Shown in pieces: positions 24,761 to 33,415 of a stretch of 64,000 nt of DNA. Source of the DNA: Legionellaceae bacterium UBA6148. GTDB lineage: Bacteria; Pseudomonadota; Gammaproteobacteria; Legionellales; Legionellaceae. Position numbers and translations under genes: made by a program. Under the pieces are notes generated by a model. It was given only the letters and a program-made list of their open reading frames with translations, made no database searches and was not told where the DNA came from. The DNA lies in the NCBI GenBank assembly GCA_002423125.1, contig DIUW01000054.1, positions 5,137-69,136 of the forward strand, in the 5' to 3' direction. The stretch's first letter is position 1; each line of letters begins with the position of its first letter.

Positions 24761-26995
24761 CTACGATCTCCCAACCTCGAGCTCAGTAACATTCTGAAGC
24801 CCCCGTGGCAACGCATGACCTCTGCGTCCACGCTCACCTTGGTAGTGCTGTAGATCGGCGGCTTTTAAGGTGAAGTGACGTTTTCCCGCATGAACACTTA
24901 GGGTGCTGTCGGGTGTAATCACTTGTATATCAACAACGTACTCTTCACGTGTCGCTGCTTTTGCGGAAGGGATATTGATTATCTTATTGCCTTTTCCACG
25001 GGTTAATTCCGGCAGCTCATTGACCGAGAAGAGTAATAAGCGGCCCGAGCTGGTGACGCATGCGATTTGTGCATTTTCACGCGTAGTCATAATCCGTGGG
25101 GGTAGCATCAGGCTATTTTTGGGTAGTTTCAAGCAACTTCTTCCACTACGCTGCTTGACGAAAAGTTCTCTTAATTGCGTTAAAAATCCATAGCCTGCGT
25201 CGTTGGAAAGTAATACCCAGTCTTCCGGTGCGCCACTGATTAATGCAACAAATTGTCCTTTTTCAGGGGGATTTAATTTTCCAGTTAATGGTTCGCCTTG
25301 CCCACGTGCTGACGGCAAGGTGTGGCCTGGTACGGAATAGACTTGGCCGAAATTATCAAAAAAGATAACCGGTTGATTGCTTCGAGCATTGGTTTGTGCG
25401 CGAAAGGCATCGCCGGATTTGAAGCTTAGCTCTCGGCCATTGATATCATAGCCCTTTGCTGCGCGCACCCAGCCTTGTTCTGATAAGACAACGGTGATGG
25501 GCTCATTGATAACAATATCTTCTTCCTTGAGCGCTTGAGACTCGCCGCGTTCAACCATGGGGGCGGATCGTGCATCACCATAGGTCTCACGATCTTTAAT
25601 AATTTCTTCTTTTACAAGGGTCTTCAGCTTCTCGGGACTGGCCAGAATCGCCATTAAATAATCCCGTTCGAGTGCGAGCACATCTAGTTCTCCACGCAGT
25701 TTCATTTCTTCAAGCTTGGCTAGATGGCGTAACTTGATTTCAAGAATGGCCTCAGCTTGACGCTCACTGATTTGAAACCGTGTCATTAATACTTGCTTTG
25801 GATCGTCTTCTTCACGAATAATTTTGATGACTTCGTCAATATTTAAATAGGCAATCAGCAGGCCCTCTAATACATGTAAGCGATCAAGTACTTTATCTAA
25901 ACGGTATTGCAAGCGTTTTTTGACTGTGGATAATCGAAATATCAGCCACTCATGCAAAATGGACATTAACGGTTTGACTTGTGGTTTTCCGTCTAAGCCA
26001 ATCATGTTGAAATTAACACGGTAACTGCGTTCCAGATCCGTCGTTGCAAATAGATGAGACATCAGGCCGTCAACATCAACTCGATTGCTACGAGGGATAA
26101 TGACGAGTCGTGTAGGATGTTCATGATCGGACTCATCGCGTAGATCATCCACCATGGGTAATTTTTTTTGTATCAATTGGGCGGCAATTTGCTCCATGAC
26201 TTTCGCGCCAGAGACTTGGTAAGGAATTGCCGTAATGACAATATTGTTCTCTTCCCGTTTGTAGACGGCACGCATTTTGACAGAGCCCATTCCGGTCGAG
26301 TACAGCGTGTGTAATGCTGAAGCGGGCGTGGTAATTTCAGCGTGTGTTGGAAAATCGGGTCCTTTAATCAATTTTAAAATAGCGCTCAATGACGCGTCTG
26401 GATGATCTAACAAATGCACACACGCGTTAGCCACTTCGGTGAGATTATGGGGCAATATATCGCACGCCATGCCAACCGCAATACCCGTTGCTCCATTGAG
26501 TAATACATTCGGAAGTCTTGCGGGTAATAATGACGGCTCTTGCATCGTCGCATCAAAATTATCGACCCATTCCACAGTACCCATTTGTAATTCGTTCAAT
26601 AAGGTATCGGCATAAGGCGACAGACGCGCTTCCGTATAACGCATGGCTGCAAATGATTTTGGATCGTCTGCTGACCCCCAGTTTCCTTGGCCATCCACAA
26701 ACGGATAGCGATATGAAAAGGGTTGCGCCATGAGCACCATGGCCTCATAACAAGCGGAATCGCCATGCGGATGAAATTTACCCAATACATCCCCGACGGT
26801 TCGTGCTGATTTTTTATGTTTTGATGACGACTTAAGTCCCAATTCCGACATAGCGTACACAATACGGCGCTGCACGGGTTTAAATCCGTCTGCAATATGG
26901 GGGAGCGCCCTGTCTAAAATCACATACATTGAGTAGTCGAGATATGCTTTTTCGGTGAATTCATTGAAGGGTTTGCGTTCGATGAGATCGTTCAT
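24761..26995 (-). CDS. parC: DNA topoisomerase IV subunit A
   Basis: ParC with ParE decatenates daughter chromosomes. The 744-residue protein has the family N-terminus AYLDYSMYVILDRALPHIAD GF and the catalytic tyrosine in AMRYTEARLS. The quinolone-determining region is GKFHPHGDSACYEAMVLMAQ, where the Ser and Glu usually associated with sensitivity are both present. A C-terminal beta-pinwheel (~495-740) with degenerate repeats such as GRLLLFSVNELPELTRGKGN favours ParC over GyrA by length. No parE is in the window. Confidence 0.96.
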   Translation of the reverse strand: MNDLIERKPFNEFTEKAYLDYSMYVILDRALPHIADGFKPVQRRIVYAMSELGLKSSSKHKKSARTVGDVLGKFHPHGDSACYEAMVLMAQPFSYRYPFVDGQGNWGSADDPKSFAAMRYTEARLSPYADTLLNELQMGTVEWVDNFDATMQEPSLLPARLPNVLLNGATGIAVGMACDILPHNLTEVANACVHLLDHPDASLSAILKLIKGPDFPTHAEITTPASALHTLYSTGMGSVKMRAVYKREENNIVITAIPYQVSGAKVMEQIAAQLIQKKLPMVDDLRDESDHEHPTRLVIIPRSNRVDVDGLMSHLFATTDLERSYRVNFNMIGLDGKPQVKPLMSILHEWLIFRLSTVKKRLQYRLDKVLDRLHVLEGLLIAYLNIDEVIKIIREEDDPKQVLMTRFQISERQAEAILEIKLRHLAKLEEMKLRGELDVLALERDYLMAILASPEKLKTLVKEEIIKDRETYGDARSAPMVERGESQALKEEDIVINEPITVVLSEQGWVRAAKGYDINGRELSFKSGDAFRAQTNARSNQPVIFFDNFGQVYSVPGHTLPSARGQGEPLTGKLNPPEKGQFVALISGAPEDWVLLSNDAGYGFLTQLRELFVKQRSGRSCLKLPKNSLMLPPRIMTTRENAQIACVTSSGRLLLFSVNELPELTRGKGNKIINIPSAKAATREEYVVDIQVITPDSTLSVHAGKRHFTLKAADLQHYQGERGRRGHALPRGLQNVTELEVGRS

Positions 26996-27051
26996 TAGAT
27001 GTACCTATTAGTATTGCACTGTAATGATTATTATAATACGCTGTTTACCTA

Positions 27052-27069
27052 GCTCATGTCGACATGAGC
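27052..27069. promoter_or_regulatory. 18-bp perfect palindrome between parC and the 27096 gene
   Basis: GCTCATGTCGACATGAGC sits 26 bases before the start of the unknown gene at 27096 and 15 bases after a TATAAT box (27032-27037). The position suggests an operator for a dimeric regulator. Which gene it controls is not known. Confidence 0.4.
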
Positions 27070-27095
27070 ACTGTATTGATTGTTAAAGGATTAAC

Positions 27096-27632
27096 ATGAA
27101 ACCGAATTCAGATTTATTGTTACAGCACTTACTCCTTGCTTTTAATGACAAGTCCCAACGACGTCATCCACAACATGCCCCGCTTATTAAATGCTTAGAG
27201 ACGGCATTGATTGACTATCATTATAATAAAGATGTTCTTTATCCAAATTGGTTAGAATGGCTGATTTCAGCGAATAATATGCTGCATACGCGTGCTCAGC
27301 AACGTTATTCTGTTGAGTCCATTCAGTGTTTGCATGTGTTGTTGCGTGATCGATTAGTGACTTATGATAAATCTGTAAAAAAAACGCAGAGTCAGAATGC
27401 CCAAGATGTTGATTTTATGGCTGAGTATGGATTTTATGACTATTCATTAATTCTTGAGAATATTCATCGATCCGCATCAGACGACCAATTGACGTCTAGT
27501 CAAGAAGCCAGCACTTCCGAATCTCCAGCATTATCTTCAGATATGTCATCGCTGCGTCGATTTTCGTTCTTACCCCCGGGATCGTCCATGCCGTCGAAAA
27601 TGCCAGTGTCTTTATCTTTCAGTAATGGTTGA
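27096..27632 (+). CDS. Hypothetical protein
   Basis: An unrecognised 178-residue protein. The first ~120 residues are helical and rich in His, Tyr and Asn (PNSDLLLQHLLLAFNDKSQR, later YPNWLEWLISANNMLHTRAQ). After ~125 comes a Ser-rich disordered tail (SSQEASTSESPALSSDMSSL, then RRFSFLPPGSSMPSKMPVSL). AAAGGA lies 7 bases before the ATG. The end overlaps the convergent MFS gene by 21 bases. There is no signal peptide or membrane helix. The serine-rich C-terminus resembles that of some type IV effectors, but nothing here proves secretion. Confidence 0.6.
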   Translation: MKPNSDLLLQHLLLAFNDKSQRRHPQHAPLIKCLETALIDYHYNKDVLYPNWLEWLISANNMLHTRAQQRYSVESIQCLHVLLRDRLVTYDKSVKKTQSQNAQDVDFMAEYGFYDYSLILENIHRSASDDQLTSSQEASTSESPALSSDMSSLRRFSFLPPGSSMPSKMPVSLSFSNG

Positions 27633-28955
27633 TGATTTGAGAGTAAACACTAAAGGCTCTTCAAATAGATGAATACTGCGGTATTCATTTTTCCCACAAC
27701 GATACTGTTTGCCTAATGTTCTGATATGCCATAACAGGATGGCCGCAATGCTCATAATAATTAAACAGGGGGAGTTAGGTGATTGGGTTATATGAGTGAG
27801 GTAGTCGGCCAGTACTGGAGGTACGCCGGCTGCAATGCTTGCTGCGATTGAAAACGTAATGGACAATGCGGTACAGCGAATGTGTATGGGGAATAACTCG
27901 GTGAGTATGACGGAACATACGCTGTAATAACCCGCGCAAGGGATTGAGATGAGCAGTTGCATGATTAAAAATTCACTGGGACTCCCAAAGTGGACTGCAA
28001 CCATCAATGGATACGATAGCATGAGCATCCCTGCGGTTGAAAACGTAATGATGCTCAGACGGTCTCGTTTATCGGATAAAAAGCCAAAAATAGGAATTAA
28101 AACAGCGGTGACTATCAATGACAACAGGGTTGATGTTGTGACAAATGAGCGTGAAAAATGGGCGTCATGCACGGCATGCAAGGGCATATAAAGATAAAAG
28201 AAGAAGCTACTGGCGACGGATAAAAAACTTGCAAAAAAGGCATAGCGAAATAAAAATGGGTATTGTTGCATGAAGCGGATGGACTGTTTATAGAGTTGTT
28301 GGGTCGTTGGTTTGTGTCGGTTGGCATAATACAACACATAACTTAAACTTTCGGGCATTCGATAACGGATGATAAAACCAATTATCATGGCGAATATAGC
28401 CAATAGAAAGGGTACGCGCCAGACCCAGTCATACTCAGGATCATTGACGATGACTCGATGCGCACTTTCAGCCAAAATGCAGGCTAATATCGTACCCGCC
28501 TTCACTCCGACTGATGACCAACATCCTCGAAATCCACGTTGTTTTGCTTCGCCACTTTCGACTAAAAAAGAGGATGAGTTTAAAAACTCTGAGCCAATAC
28601 CAATGCTTTGGGCAATACGGAGTCCTAACAAAAGCACCACTGATATAGCCCCAATACTTGCAAATTCGGGGATGCATCCAATGAGTGCGGTTGCGAGGCC
28701 CGTCATGATAATGGATACCATCATGGTTTTTTTCCGACCATAGCGATCAGAGCATAGACCTAGGGCGAATGCACCAACGGGTTTCACAAGATAAGCCACG
28801 AAAATAAGCATCAATACCACGCGTGGGTCGCCTTGGTTACTCCCCATTAATATGCGTGAAAGTTCAGATGAAAGGTAGTAACAGATGGCCACGTCATAGG
28901 CTTCGACAAAATTACCCATAAATCCGGCAAGGATGGCCCTGGTTTGATATTTCAT
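27612..28955 (-). CDS. MFS transporter, metabolite:H+ symporter (ProP-like) type
   Basis: A 447-residue permease with 12 hydrophobic helices. The MFS loop 2-3 motif is GLCSDRYGRKKTMMV, and the family signature of the MHS (proline/betaine, citrate, alpha-ketoglutarate) group is visible in ILAGFMGNFVEAYDVAICYY and IGIGSEFLNSSSFLVESGEA. The substrate cannot be told from sequence. The start overlaps the end of the 28952 gene as ATGA, so the two are co-expressed, downstream of an XRE regulator. Confidence 0.88.
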   Translation of the reverse strand: MKYQTRAILAGFMGNFVEAYDVAICYYLSSELSRILMGSNQGDPRVVLMLIFVAYLVKPVGAFALGLCSDRYGRKKTMMVSIIMTGLATALIGCIPEFASIGAISVVLLLGLRIAQSIGIGSEFLNSSSFLVESGEAKQRGFRGCWSSVGVKAGTILACILAESAHRVIVNDPEYDWVWRVPFLLAIFAMIIGFIIRYRMPESLSYVLYYANRHKPTTQQLYKQSIRFMQQYPFLFRYAFFASFLSVASSFFFYLYMPLHAVHDAHFSRSFVTTSTLLSLIVTAVLIPIFGFLSDKRDRLSIITFSTAGMLMLSYPLMVAVHFGSPSEFLIMQLLISIPCAGYYSVCSVILTELFPIHIRCTALSITFSIAASIAAGVPPVLADYLTHITQSPNSPCLIIMSIAAILLWHIRTLGKQYRCGKNEYRSIHLFEEPLVFTLKSSTITER

Positions 28956-29497
28956 AATATGCCTACAGTATGGGGTAAGTGTGCTTCTTCTTCATCAATG
29001 AATAGCGAACTCAAATGAGTCGTGCAATATTGTCCTAACTTCAGAAGTTCGTCTTGTTTGGTGCTGAAAATCTCACGCGTATATTCTGAGTCGATTGCGC
29101 TCGCTATAGAATAAATGACGTGGCCACTACCGAGTATTGTCGCGATGGATATTCCTAAAGGATAGCGTGGTTTAATTTGTTTTATGTAATATAACTCATC
29201 ATAGCGTTCTGCGGAATAGAGTGATTGCCAACTTGCGTGAATGCATTGTTTAAACCAGTCTGGGTTATAGGTGTTATCAAATCGCCATAACACACTGCTG
29301 AATAAGTTATATTCCAGTGATGGTGTTGACGAGAGTGTGAGTAGCGTATTATGGGGCGTGATGTAGGTCATGGCGATGTGGTTCACTTCGTGTAGTGTCA
29401 ATACATCACGAAATATAGCGCGTGTTTTGGATTTGTGGGCGAAGAGCTTGTCGAGCCATTGAGGGTGGAGTGCAAGGTCTTGTTGGAAGATGTCCAT
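28952..29497 (-). CDS. Uncharacterised sensor-like protein coupled to the MFS transporter
   Basis: A soluble 181-residue protein with no DNA-binding region. It contains NHIAMTYITPHNTLLTLSST, LEYNLFSSVLWRFDNTYNPD and YDELYYIKQIKPRYPLGISI. These resemble, from memory, the N-terminal ligand-sensing half of LuxR-type regulators in Legionella and Coxiella relatives, here without the C-terminal helix-turn-helix. It is translationally coupled to the MFS gene (4-base overlap). A small-molecule-binding role for the transporter substrate is an inference. The family call is weak. Confidence 0.5.
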   Translation of the reverse strand: MDIFQQDLALHPQWLDKLFAHKSKTRAIFRDVLTLHEVNHIAMTYITPHNTLLTLSSTPSLEYNLFSSVLWRFDNTYNPDWFKQCIHASWQSLYSAERYDELYYIKQIKPRYPLGISIATILGSGHVIYSIASAIDSEYTREIFSTKQDELLKLGQYCTTHLSSLFIDEEEAHLPHTVGIL

Positions 29498-29533
29498 AAG
29501 TGTTTCTTCTACAAATTTTTATAATCAATTCAT

Positions 29534-30007
29534 CTAACGGCTAAAATGGCTCGCCGAGGATAACGCCAAGTCTATAATTTTTTTTGATTGCTCATCCGTC
29601 GCATTAATTTGGCTCACGTCCTTGGCAAGGTCCATTAAAAAATCAGAGACTTCATTTTGTGTTCGACCGCTATTATATAGGGTAAATGCCCGTTCGAAAA
29701 TGTAACGGATTAAAGTGTTACTGATTGTTAATTTATCGGCCGATTCATTGAGATCGCTGTTGCCGTCGCCAAATAAGAGCCAGCCTGGCGATACGTGGAG
29801 TTGTGCGGCGATTTCAACCAGCTTTGCGGGTTCGGGGAGAGCTTGCCCACGGAGGTATTTTCGGCAAATTTGTGTTGAATACCCAGTGATTTCCGCGAGT
29901 TTATAAATATCCACCCCTGAAGTTGAGCGTTGCGAGTTAAAGCCAGCTGCAATTAATGAGTCACGCAAGCGGTGGGCAAACTGTTTGGTTAAGTCGACTT
30001 TTTCCAT
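29534..30007 (-). CDS. XRE-family helix-turn-helix regulator
   Basis: A 157-residue regulator with an N-terminal lambda-repressor-like helix-turn-helix at ~25-75: DIYKLAEITGYSTQICRKYL, then RGQALPEPAKLVEIAAQLHV and SPGWLLFGDG. The last motif is typical of phage-type XRE proteins. The C-terminal half is helical (ISNTLIRYIFERAFTLYNSG) and probably dimerises. It lies 36 bases upstream of the sensor-like gene on the same strand, so it may head the regulator-sensor-transporter unit and control it. Confidence 0.85.
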   Translation of the reverse strand: MEKVDLTKQFAHRLRDSLIAAGFNSQRSTSGVDIYKLAEITGYSTQICRKYLRGQALPEPAKLVEIAAQLHVSPGWLLFGDGNSDLNESADKLTISNTLIRYIFERAFTLYNSGRTQNEVSDFLMDLAKDVSQINATDEQSKKIIDLALSSASHFSR

Positions 30008-30128
30008 CGTTGTTCAGTACGCCTTGGTTCGTATCAGTTGTTCGTTCAGAGCCAGTGTAACAAATGATTTTTTTATACGCAAATTTGATGTCATTTGGAA
30101 ACTTTGAGTTTCGTTTCGAAATTAAAAG

Positions 30129-30156
30129 TTGACATTTGTTTTGAAATCGATAAAAT
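30129..30156 (+). promoter_or_regulatory. Strong sigma-70-type promoter pointing right, divergent to the XRE gene
   Basis: A perfect TTGACA (30129-30134), a 16-base spacer and TAAAAT (30151-30156). The surrounding bases hold partial inverted motifs (TTTCGTTTCGAAA at ~30110-30122 and TTTTGAAATC after the -35), which could be operators of the adjacent XRE regulator. No reading frame with a ribosome site follows on the plus strand, so the product is probably RNA. Confidence 0.6.
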
Positions 30157-30162
30157 GACCGG

Positions 30163-30330
30163 CGAAACGTAAGGAATATGTTTTAGTCGAGTCCAAACAG
30201 GCGAACACCCAGTGCGCGATTTGCGCTGTGTGAGCCAAGGGTTGATGGAATGAGTAGCTGAATCATGGCGACCAACCTCGTAAACCAATAAGGCCGAAAG
30301 GGGGCATCCTTTCGGCCTTATCTATTTTGC
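30163..30330 (+). ncRNA. Candidate small RNA (~165 nt)
   Basis: The stretch begins about 7 bases after the -10 box of the promoter at 30129-30156 and ends at a hairpin (30289-30320) followed by TCTATTTT. In between there is no plausible protein: the ATGs are followed by stops within a few codons. A short internal stem CAGTGC/GCGCTG (30210-30229) is visible. I do not recognise it as 6S, tmRNA, RNase P or SRP RNA. This also accounts for the 331-bp gene-free gap here. Confidence 0.45.
30289..30320. terminator. Intrinsic terminator, probably bidirectional
   Basis: TAAGGCCGAAAG / CTTTCGGCCTTA is a 12-bp perfect stem with an 8-base loop. It ends the minus-strand gene at 30339 (18 bases after its stop) and could also end the plus-strand candidate RNA, where TCTATTTT follows. 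Confidence 0.8.
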
Positions 30331-30338
30331 GGTTTCGC

Positions 30339-31376
30339 TCAATCGTTGCGCATGCTCTGCATCGATGTCGATGTCGATGATTCTTGCAGGGGAGGTATGG
30401 GTTTTTGATCAAAGAACCTAATGATATTAAACCAATCCGTTTGTTCTGCTTGAGTGACCGCTTCTCTAGACGATCCTTCATGCTCATCCGTGCTTATGAT
30501 TGCGGCCTCTTGTACCTCGGATTTTACATCATCCCATTCTGATGTTGCGACTTTAGGCAGTCCTGGGGTTGCTTGTTTAATATCGATGAGAGCCATATCG
30601 AGCAAACTGGTCAATAGAGTTTCATCCGGTTGAGCTCCTCCAAAGAAAGATAGCGCGAATGTGGTTTTGGCGAGTAATTGTCCGTACTTAATCGTTAATT
30701 GGGAATCTGCGGTTTTTAATCGATCAATGCTTGTAGTGACCTGCAGTCGGGCAAGTTTCTCGTAATGAAGGAGATCCATTTGGAGTGCGGCTATCGTAAT
30801 TTTACACTCCGATATGATCTCTAAAATTGCTTGTGAGCGCTCTCGTTCTCGTGCTTTAAAATTGGAAAGCTGCATACTTTCAGCGACTTGTTGTAAGTTG
30901 CTTGCATCGATTTGACTGACTACTTTTGTTGCAAAATAGCGCGCTGCGTAATATTGAAAAATATGCAAGGGCTGGTTGTCGTAGGGAATATTCAGTAACA
31001 ACGAATGCCGTAGCTCCTCAATCATGGCCGGGATGAGCTCGAGCCCTTTTGACAACGCAACGCCCGTGATGCCTTCGGACTTATCTTTTTCTTTAGATAA
31101 AGCAAGGATTGATCTTCTCGTCGTTGTTAATGTTTCGTTGAAAAAGGTAAGTGCGGTGTCATCATCAATAACCGTGGGATTATACGCTTCTATAATTTTT
31201 CGCAAGTTTCTCAGATACTGACGTTTATTTTCGGCCAGATCAGGCCTACGTTGCCACCCCGCCATGCTTAATACTTTATTTTGAACGGATTGGTCTGCTG
31301 CCTGAGATTCGTCAATAGCGGTGTCGATGATATTAAGCAAATGTTGTTTACATAGTTCAACAAAAATGGAGTTCAT
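30339..31376 (-). CDS. Hypothetical helical protein
   Basis: An unrecognised 345-residue, almost entirely helical soluble protein. Long amphipathic stretches suggest coiled-coil packing (for example ENKRQYLRNLRKIIEAYNPT and RSQAILEIISECKITIAALQ). The last ~75 residues are acidic, Ser/Thr-rich and probably disordered, ending STSTSMQSMRND. AAGGACTGAAGTT precedes the ATG. It is monocistronic with its own terminator. The helical body plus disordered acidic tail is compatible with a secreted effector, but no motif supports a function. Confidence 0.65.
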   Translation of the reverse strand: MNSIFVELCKQHLLNIIDTAIDESQAADQSVQNKVLSMAGWQRRPDLAENKRQYLRNLRKIIEAYNPTVIDDDTALTFFNETLTTTRRSILALSKEKDKSEGITGVALSKGLELIPAMIEELRHSLLLNIPYDNQPLHIFQYYAARYFATKVVSQIDASNLQQVAESMQLSNFKARERERSQAILEIISECKITIAALQMDLLHYEKLARLQVTTSIDRLKTADSQLTIKYGQLLAKTTFALSFFGGAQPDETLLTSLLDMALIDIKQATPGLPKVATSEWDDVKSEVQEAAIISTDEHEGSSREAVTQAEQTDWFNIIRFFDQKPIPPLQESSTSTSMQSMRND

Positions 31377-31450
31377 AACTTCAGTCCTTATACTGTATTA
31401 TAACTGTATTATAACAATCATTATTTAAAACAAAGGGAATCATAATCATC

Positions 31451-32821
31451 ATGTCTCTTCATATCATAGTTTTAGCCGCTGGCCAAGGAAAACGAATGGC
31501 CACATCGTTACCCAAAGTATTGCATCCTATTGCAGGGAAGGCGATGCTTGCCCGCGTAGTCGAGGTGGCGACGCATTTAAATCCTGCTCAAATTCATGTG
31601 ATTTATGGTTTTGGTGGTGAGCAAATTAAATCAACGCTTGCCGATCTTCCGGTGCATTGGGTATTGCAGGAGCAGCAATTGGGAACCGGTCATGCCGTGA
31701 TGCAAGCATTGCCATTTATTGCTGCGGATAGTCACGTGTTGGTATTGTCCGGAGATGTGCCCTTAATTCAGGTGGATACGTTGACGCAATTTGTTGCCGA
31801 ATCGACCCAACATCGATCGCTAGGGCTACTGGTGACGACGTTAGATGATCCGTCTGGACTTGGGCGTATTGTGCGTGATGGACGTGGCGCAATTCGCGCG
31901 ATTGTTGAAGAAAAAGATGCGGATGATCAGCAGCGAAAAATAGGTGAAATCTACAGTGGGATTTGCTGCGCGACCGCATCGGATTTAATGCGCTGGTTGC
32001 CTCAAGCAAGTGCTGACAATGCGCAGCACGAATATTACTTAACTGAAATCATTGCCATGGCAGCCAAAGAAAACACACCCATCGTATCGTTTCATACGTC
32101 CTCCTCTACCGATGTTCATGGCGTGAATACACTTGAGCAGCTGCAAGAGCTTGAACGCGTCTGGCAGCGCCGGAAGGCTCAAGAATTGATGTTATTTGGG
32201 GTACGTATAGCCGATGCTGCACGAATTGATATTCGTGGCGAGTTGACGTGTGGCAAAGACGTGTTTATTGATGTCAATTCTGTTTTTGAAGGGCATGTTG
32301 TCATCGGCGATGGTTGCATTATTGAACCGAATTGTGTGTTGAAGAATGTGACGCTGGGTTCGCATTGCGTGATTTATGCGAACAGCGTACTTGACGATAG
32401 CCATCTTGGAGATGCCTGTACGGTTGGGCCTTTTGCGCGATTACGTCCAGGTACCAAGCTTGCCAGTCGGTGCAAGATCGGTAACTTTGTTGAAACTAAA
32501 AATATTATTGTGGGTGAAAACACCAAGGCCAGTCATTTAAGTTATTTGGGCGACGCGACGATTGGCCGTGATGTGAACATTGGCGCCGGGACGATCACCT
32601 GTAATTACGATGGTGCGAATAAACATCAAACGATCATCGAGGATGGTGTTTTTGTTGGATCGGATACCCAACTCGTAGCACCCGTTACGATTGGCGCAAA
32701 TGCTACGATTGGTGCCGGAGCGACGATCCGTCGAAATGTCCCCGCTGGCGAGCTTGTTATTTCTGATGTAAAACAAAAAATAATCAATGGATGGCAACGG
32801 CCCGTTAAAAAAACGAAATGA
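31451..32821 (+). CDS. glmU: Bifunctional UDP-GlcNAc pyrophosphorylase / glucosamine-1-P acetyltransferase
   Basis: GlmU makes UDP-N-acetylglucosamine for peptidoglycan and LPS. The 456 residues include the uridylyltransferase signature LAAGQGKRMATSLPKVLHPI at the N-terminus, LQEQQLGTGHAV, and LVLSGDVPL. The left-handed beta-helix of hexapeptide repeats runs from ~250, with acetyl-transfer histidine region RLRPGTKLASRCKIGNFVET and NIGAGTITCNYDGANKHQT. The gene is monocistronic or leads into rppH 63 bases downstream. Confidence 0.98.
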   Translation: MSLHIIVLAAGQGKRMATSLPKVLHPIAGKAMLARVVEVATHLNPAQIHVIYGFGGEQIKSTLADLPVHWVLQEQQLGTGHAVMQALPFIAADSHVLVLSGDVPLIQVDTLTQFVAESTQHRSLGLLVTTLDDPSGLGRIVRDGRGAIRAIVEEKDADDQQRKIGEIYSGICCATASDLMRWLPQASADNAQHEYYLTEIIAMAAKENTPIVSFHTSSSTDVHGVNTLEQLQELERVWQRRKAQELMLFGVRIADAARIDIRGELTCGKDVFIDVNSVFEGHVVIGDGCIIEPNCVLKNVTLGSHCVIYANSVLDDSHLGDACTVGPFARLRPGTKLASRCKIGNFVETKNIIVGENTKASHLSYLGDATIGRDVNIGAGTITCNYDGANKHQTIIEDGVFVGSDTQLVAPVTIGANATIGAGATIRRNVPAGELVISDVKQKIINGWQRPVKKTK

Positions 32822-32884
32822 TTGCCAAACCCCTGCATTCTGTGGAAGAATCAATGCATTAATATGTAAATGCAAGTAGATCAC

Positions 32885-33415
32885 ATGATTATTGATAGAG
32901 CCGGTTATCGGCTGAATGTAGGTATTATTATCGCCAGCGAATCGAATCGATTATTTTGGGGGCGGCGGTTTGGTCATGATGCATGGCAGTTTCCGCAAGG
33001 TGGTCTTAGTGCGGGTGAAAATGCTTTAGAAGCAATGTATCGCGAGCTACGTGAAGAGGTGGGGTTAGAGCGTGACGATGTTGAAGTCTTAGGCGTAACA
33101 AAACGCTGGTTAAATTACCGTTTACCTAAACAATACTTACGGCTGAATAGCAAGCCGTTGGTTATTGGTCAAAAACAAAAATGGTATTTGCTGAGATTAG
33201 TGAGCAATGAACAAAAAATTCGCCTTGATTTAAGTGATTCGCCGGAATTTGATAGCTGGCGCTGGATTGATTATCACGAGCCACAATCGCAAGTAATATT
33301 TTTTAAAAAACAAGTTTATGCTCAAGCTCTAAAAGAGCTTGAGCCTTGCCTAAAAAAACGCCGAACTCCCTTTGGAACAGGCCACAAACGAGGTCAGCAT
33401 AGCTCCAGATGTTAA
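32885..33415 (+). CDS. rppH: RNA pyrophosphohydrolase RppH
   Basis: RppH removes pyrophosphate from mRNA 5' ends and so triggers decay. The 176-residue protein has the Nudix box GENALEAMYRELREEVGL (~42-59) and begins MIIDRAGYRLNVGIIIASES, aligning with the E. coli N-terminus. I therefore chose ATG 32885 over the upstream ATG 32870. The C-terminus is basic (KKRRTPFGTGHKRG). It overlaps ptsP by 7 bases, the same order (rppH-ptsP-lgt-thyA) as in E. coli. Confidence 0.95.
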   Translation: MIIDRAGYRLNVGIIIASESNRLFWGRRFGHDAWQFPQGGLSAGENALEAMYRELREEVGLERDDVEVLGVTKRWLNYRLPKQYLRLNSKPLVIGQKQKWYLLRLVSNEQKIRLDLSDSPEFDSWRWIDYHEPQSQVIFFKKQVYAQALKELEPCLKKRRTPFGTGHKRGQHSSRC

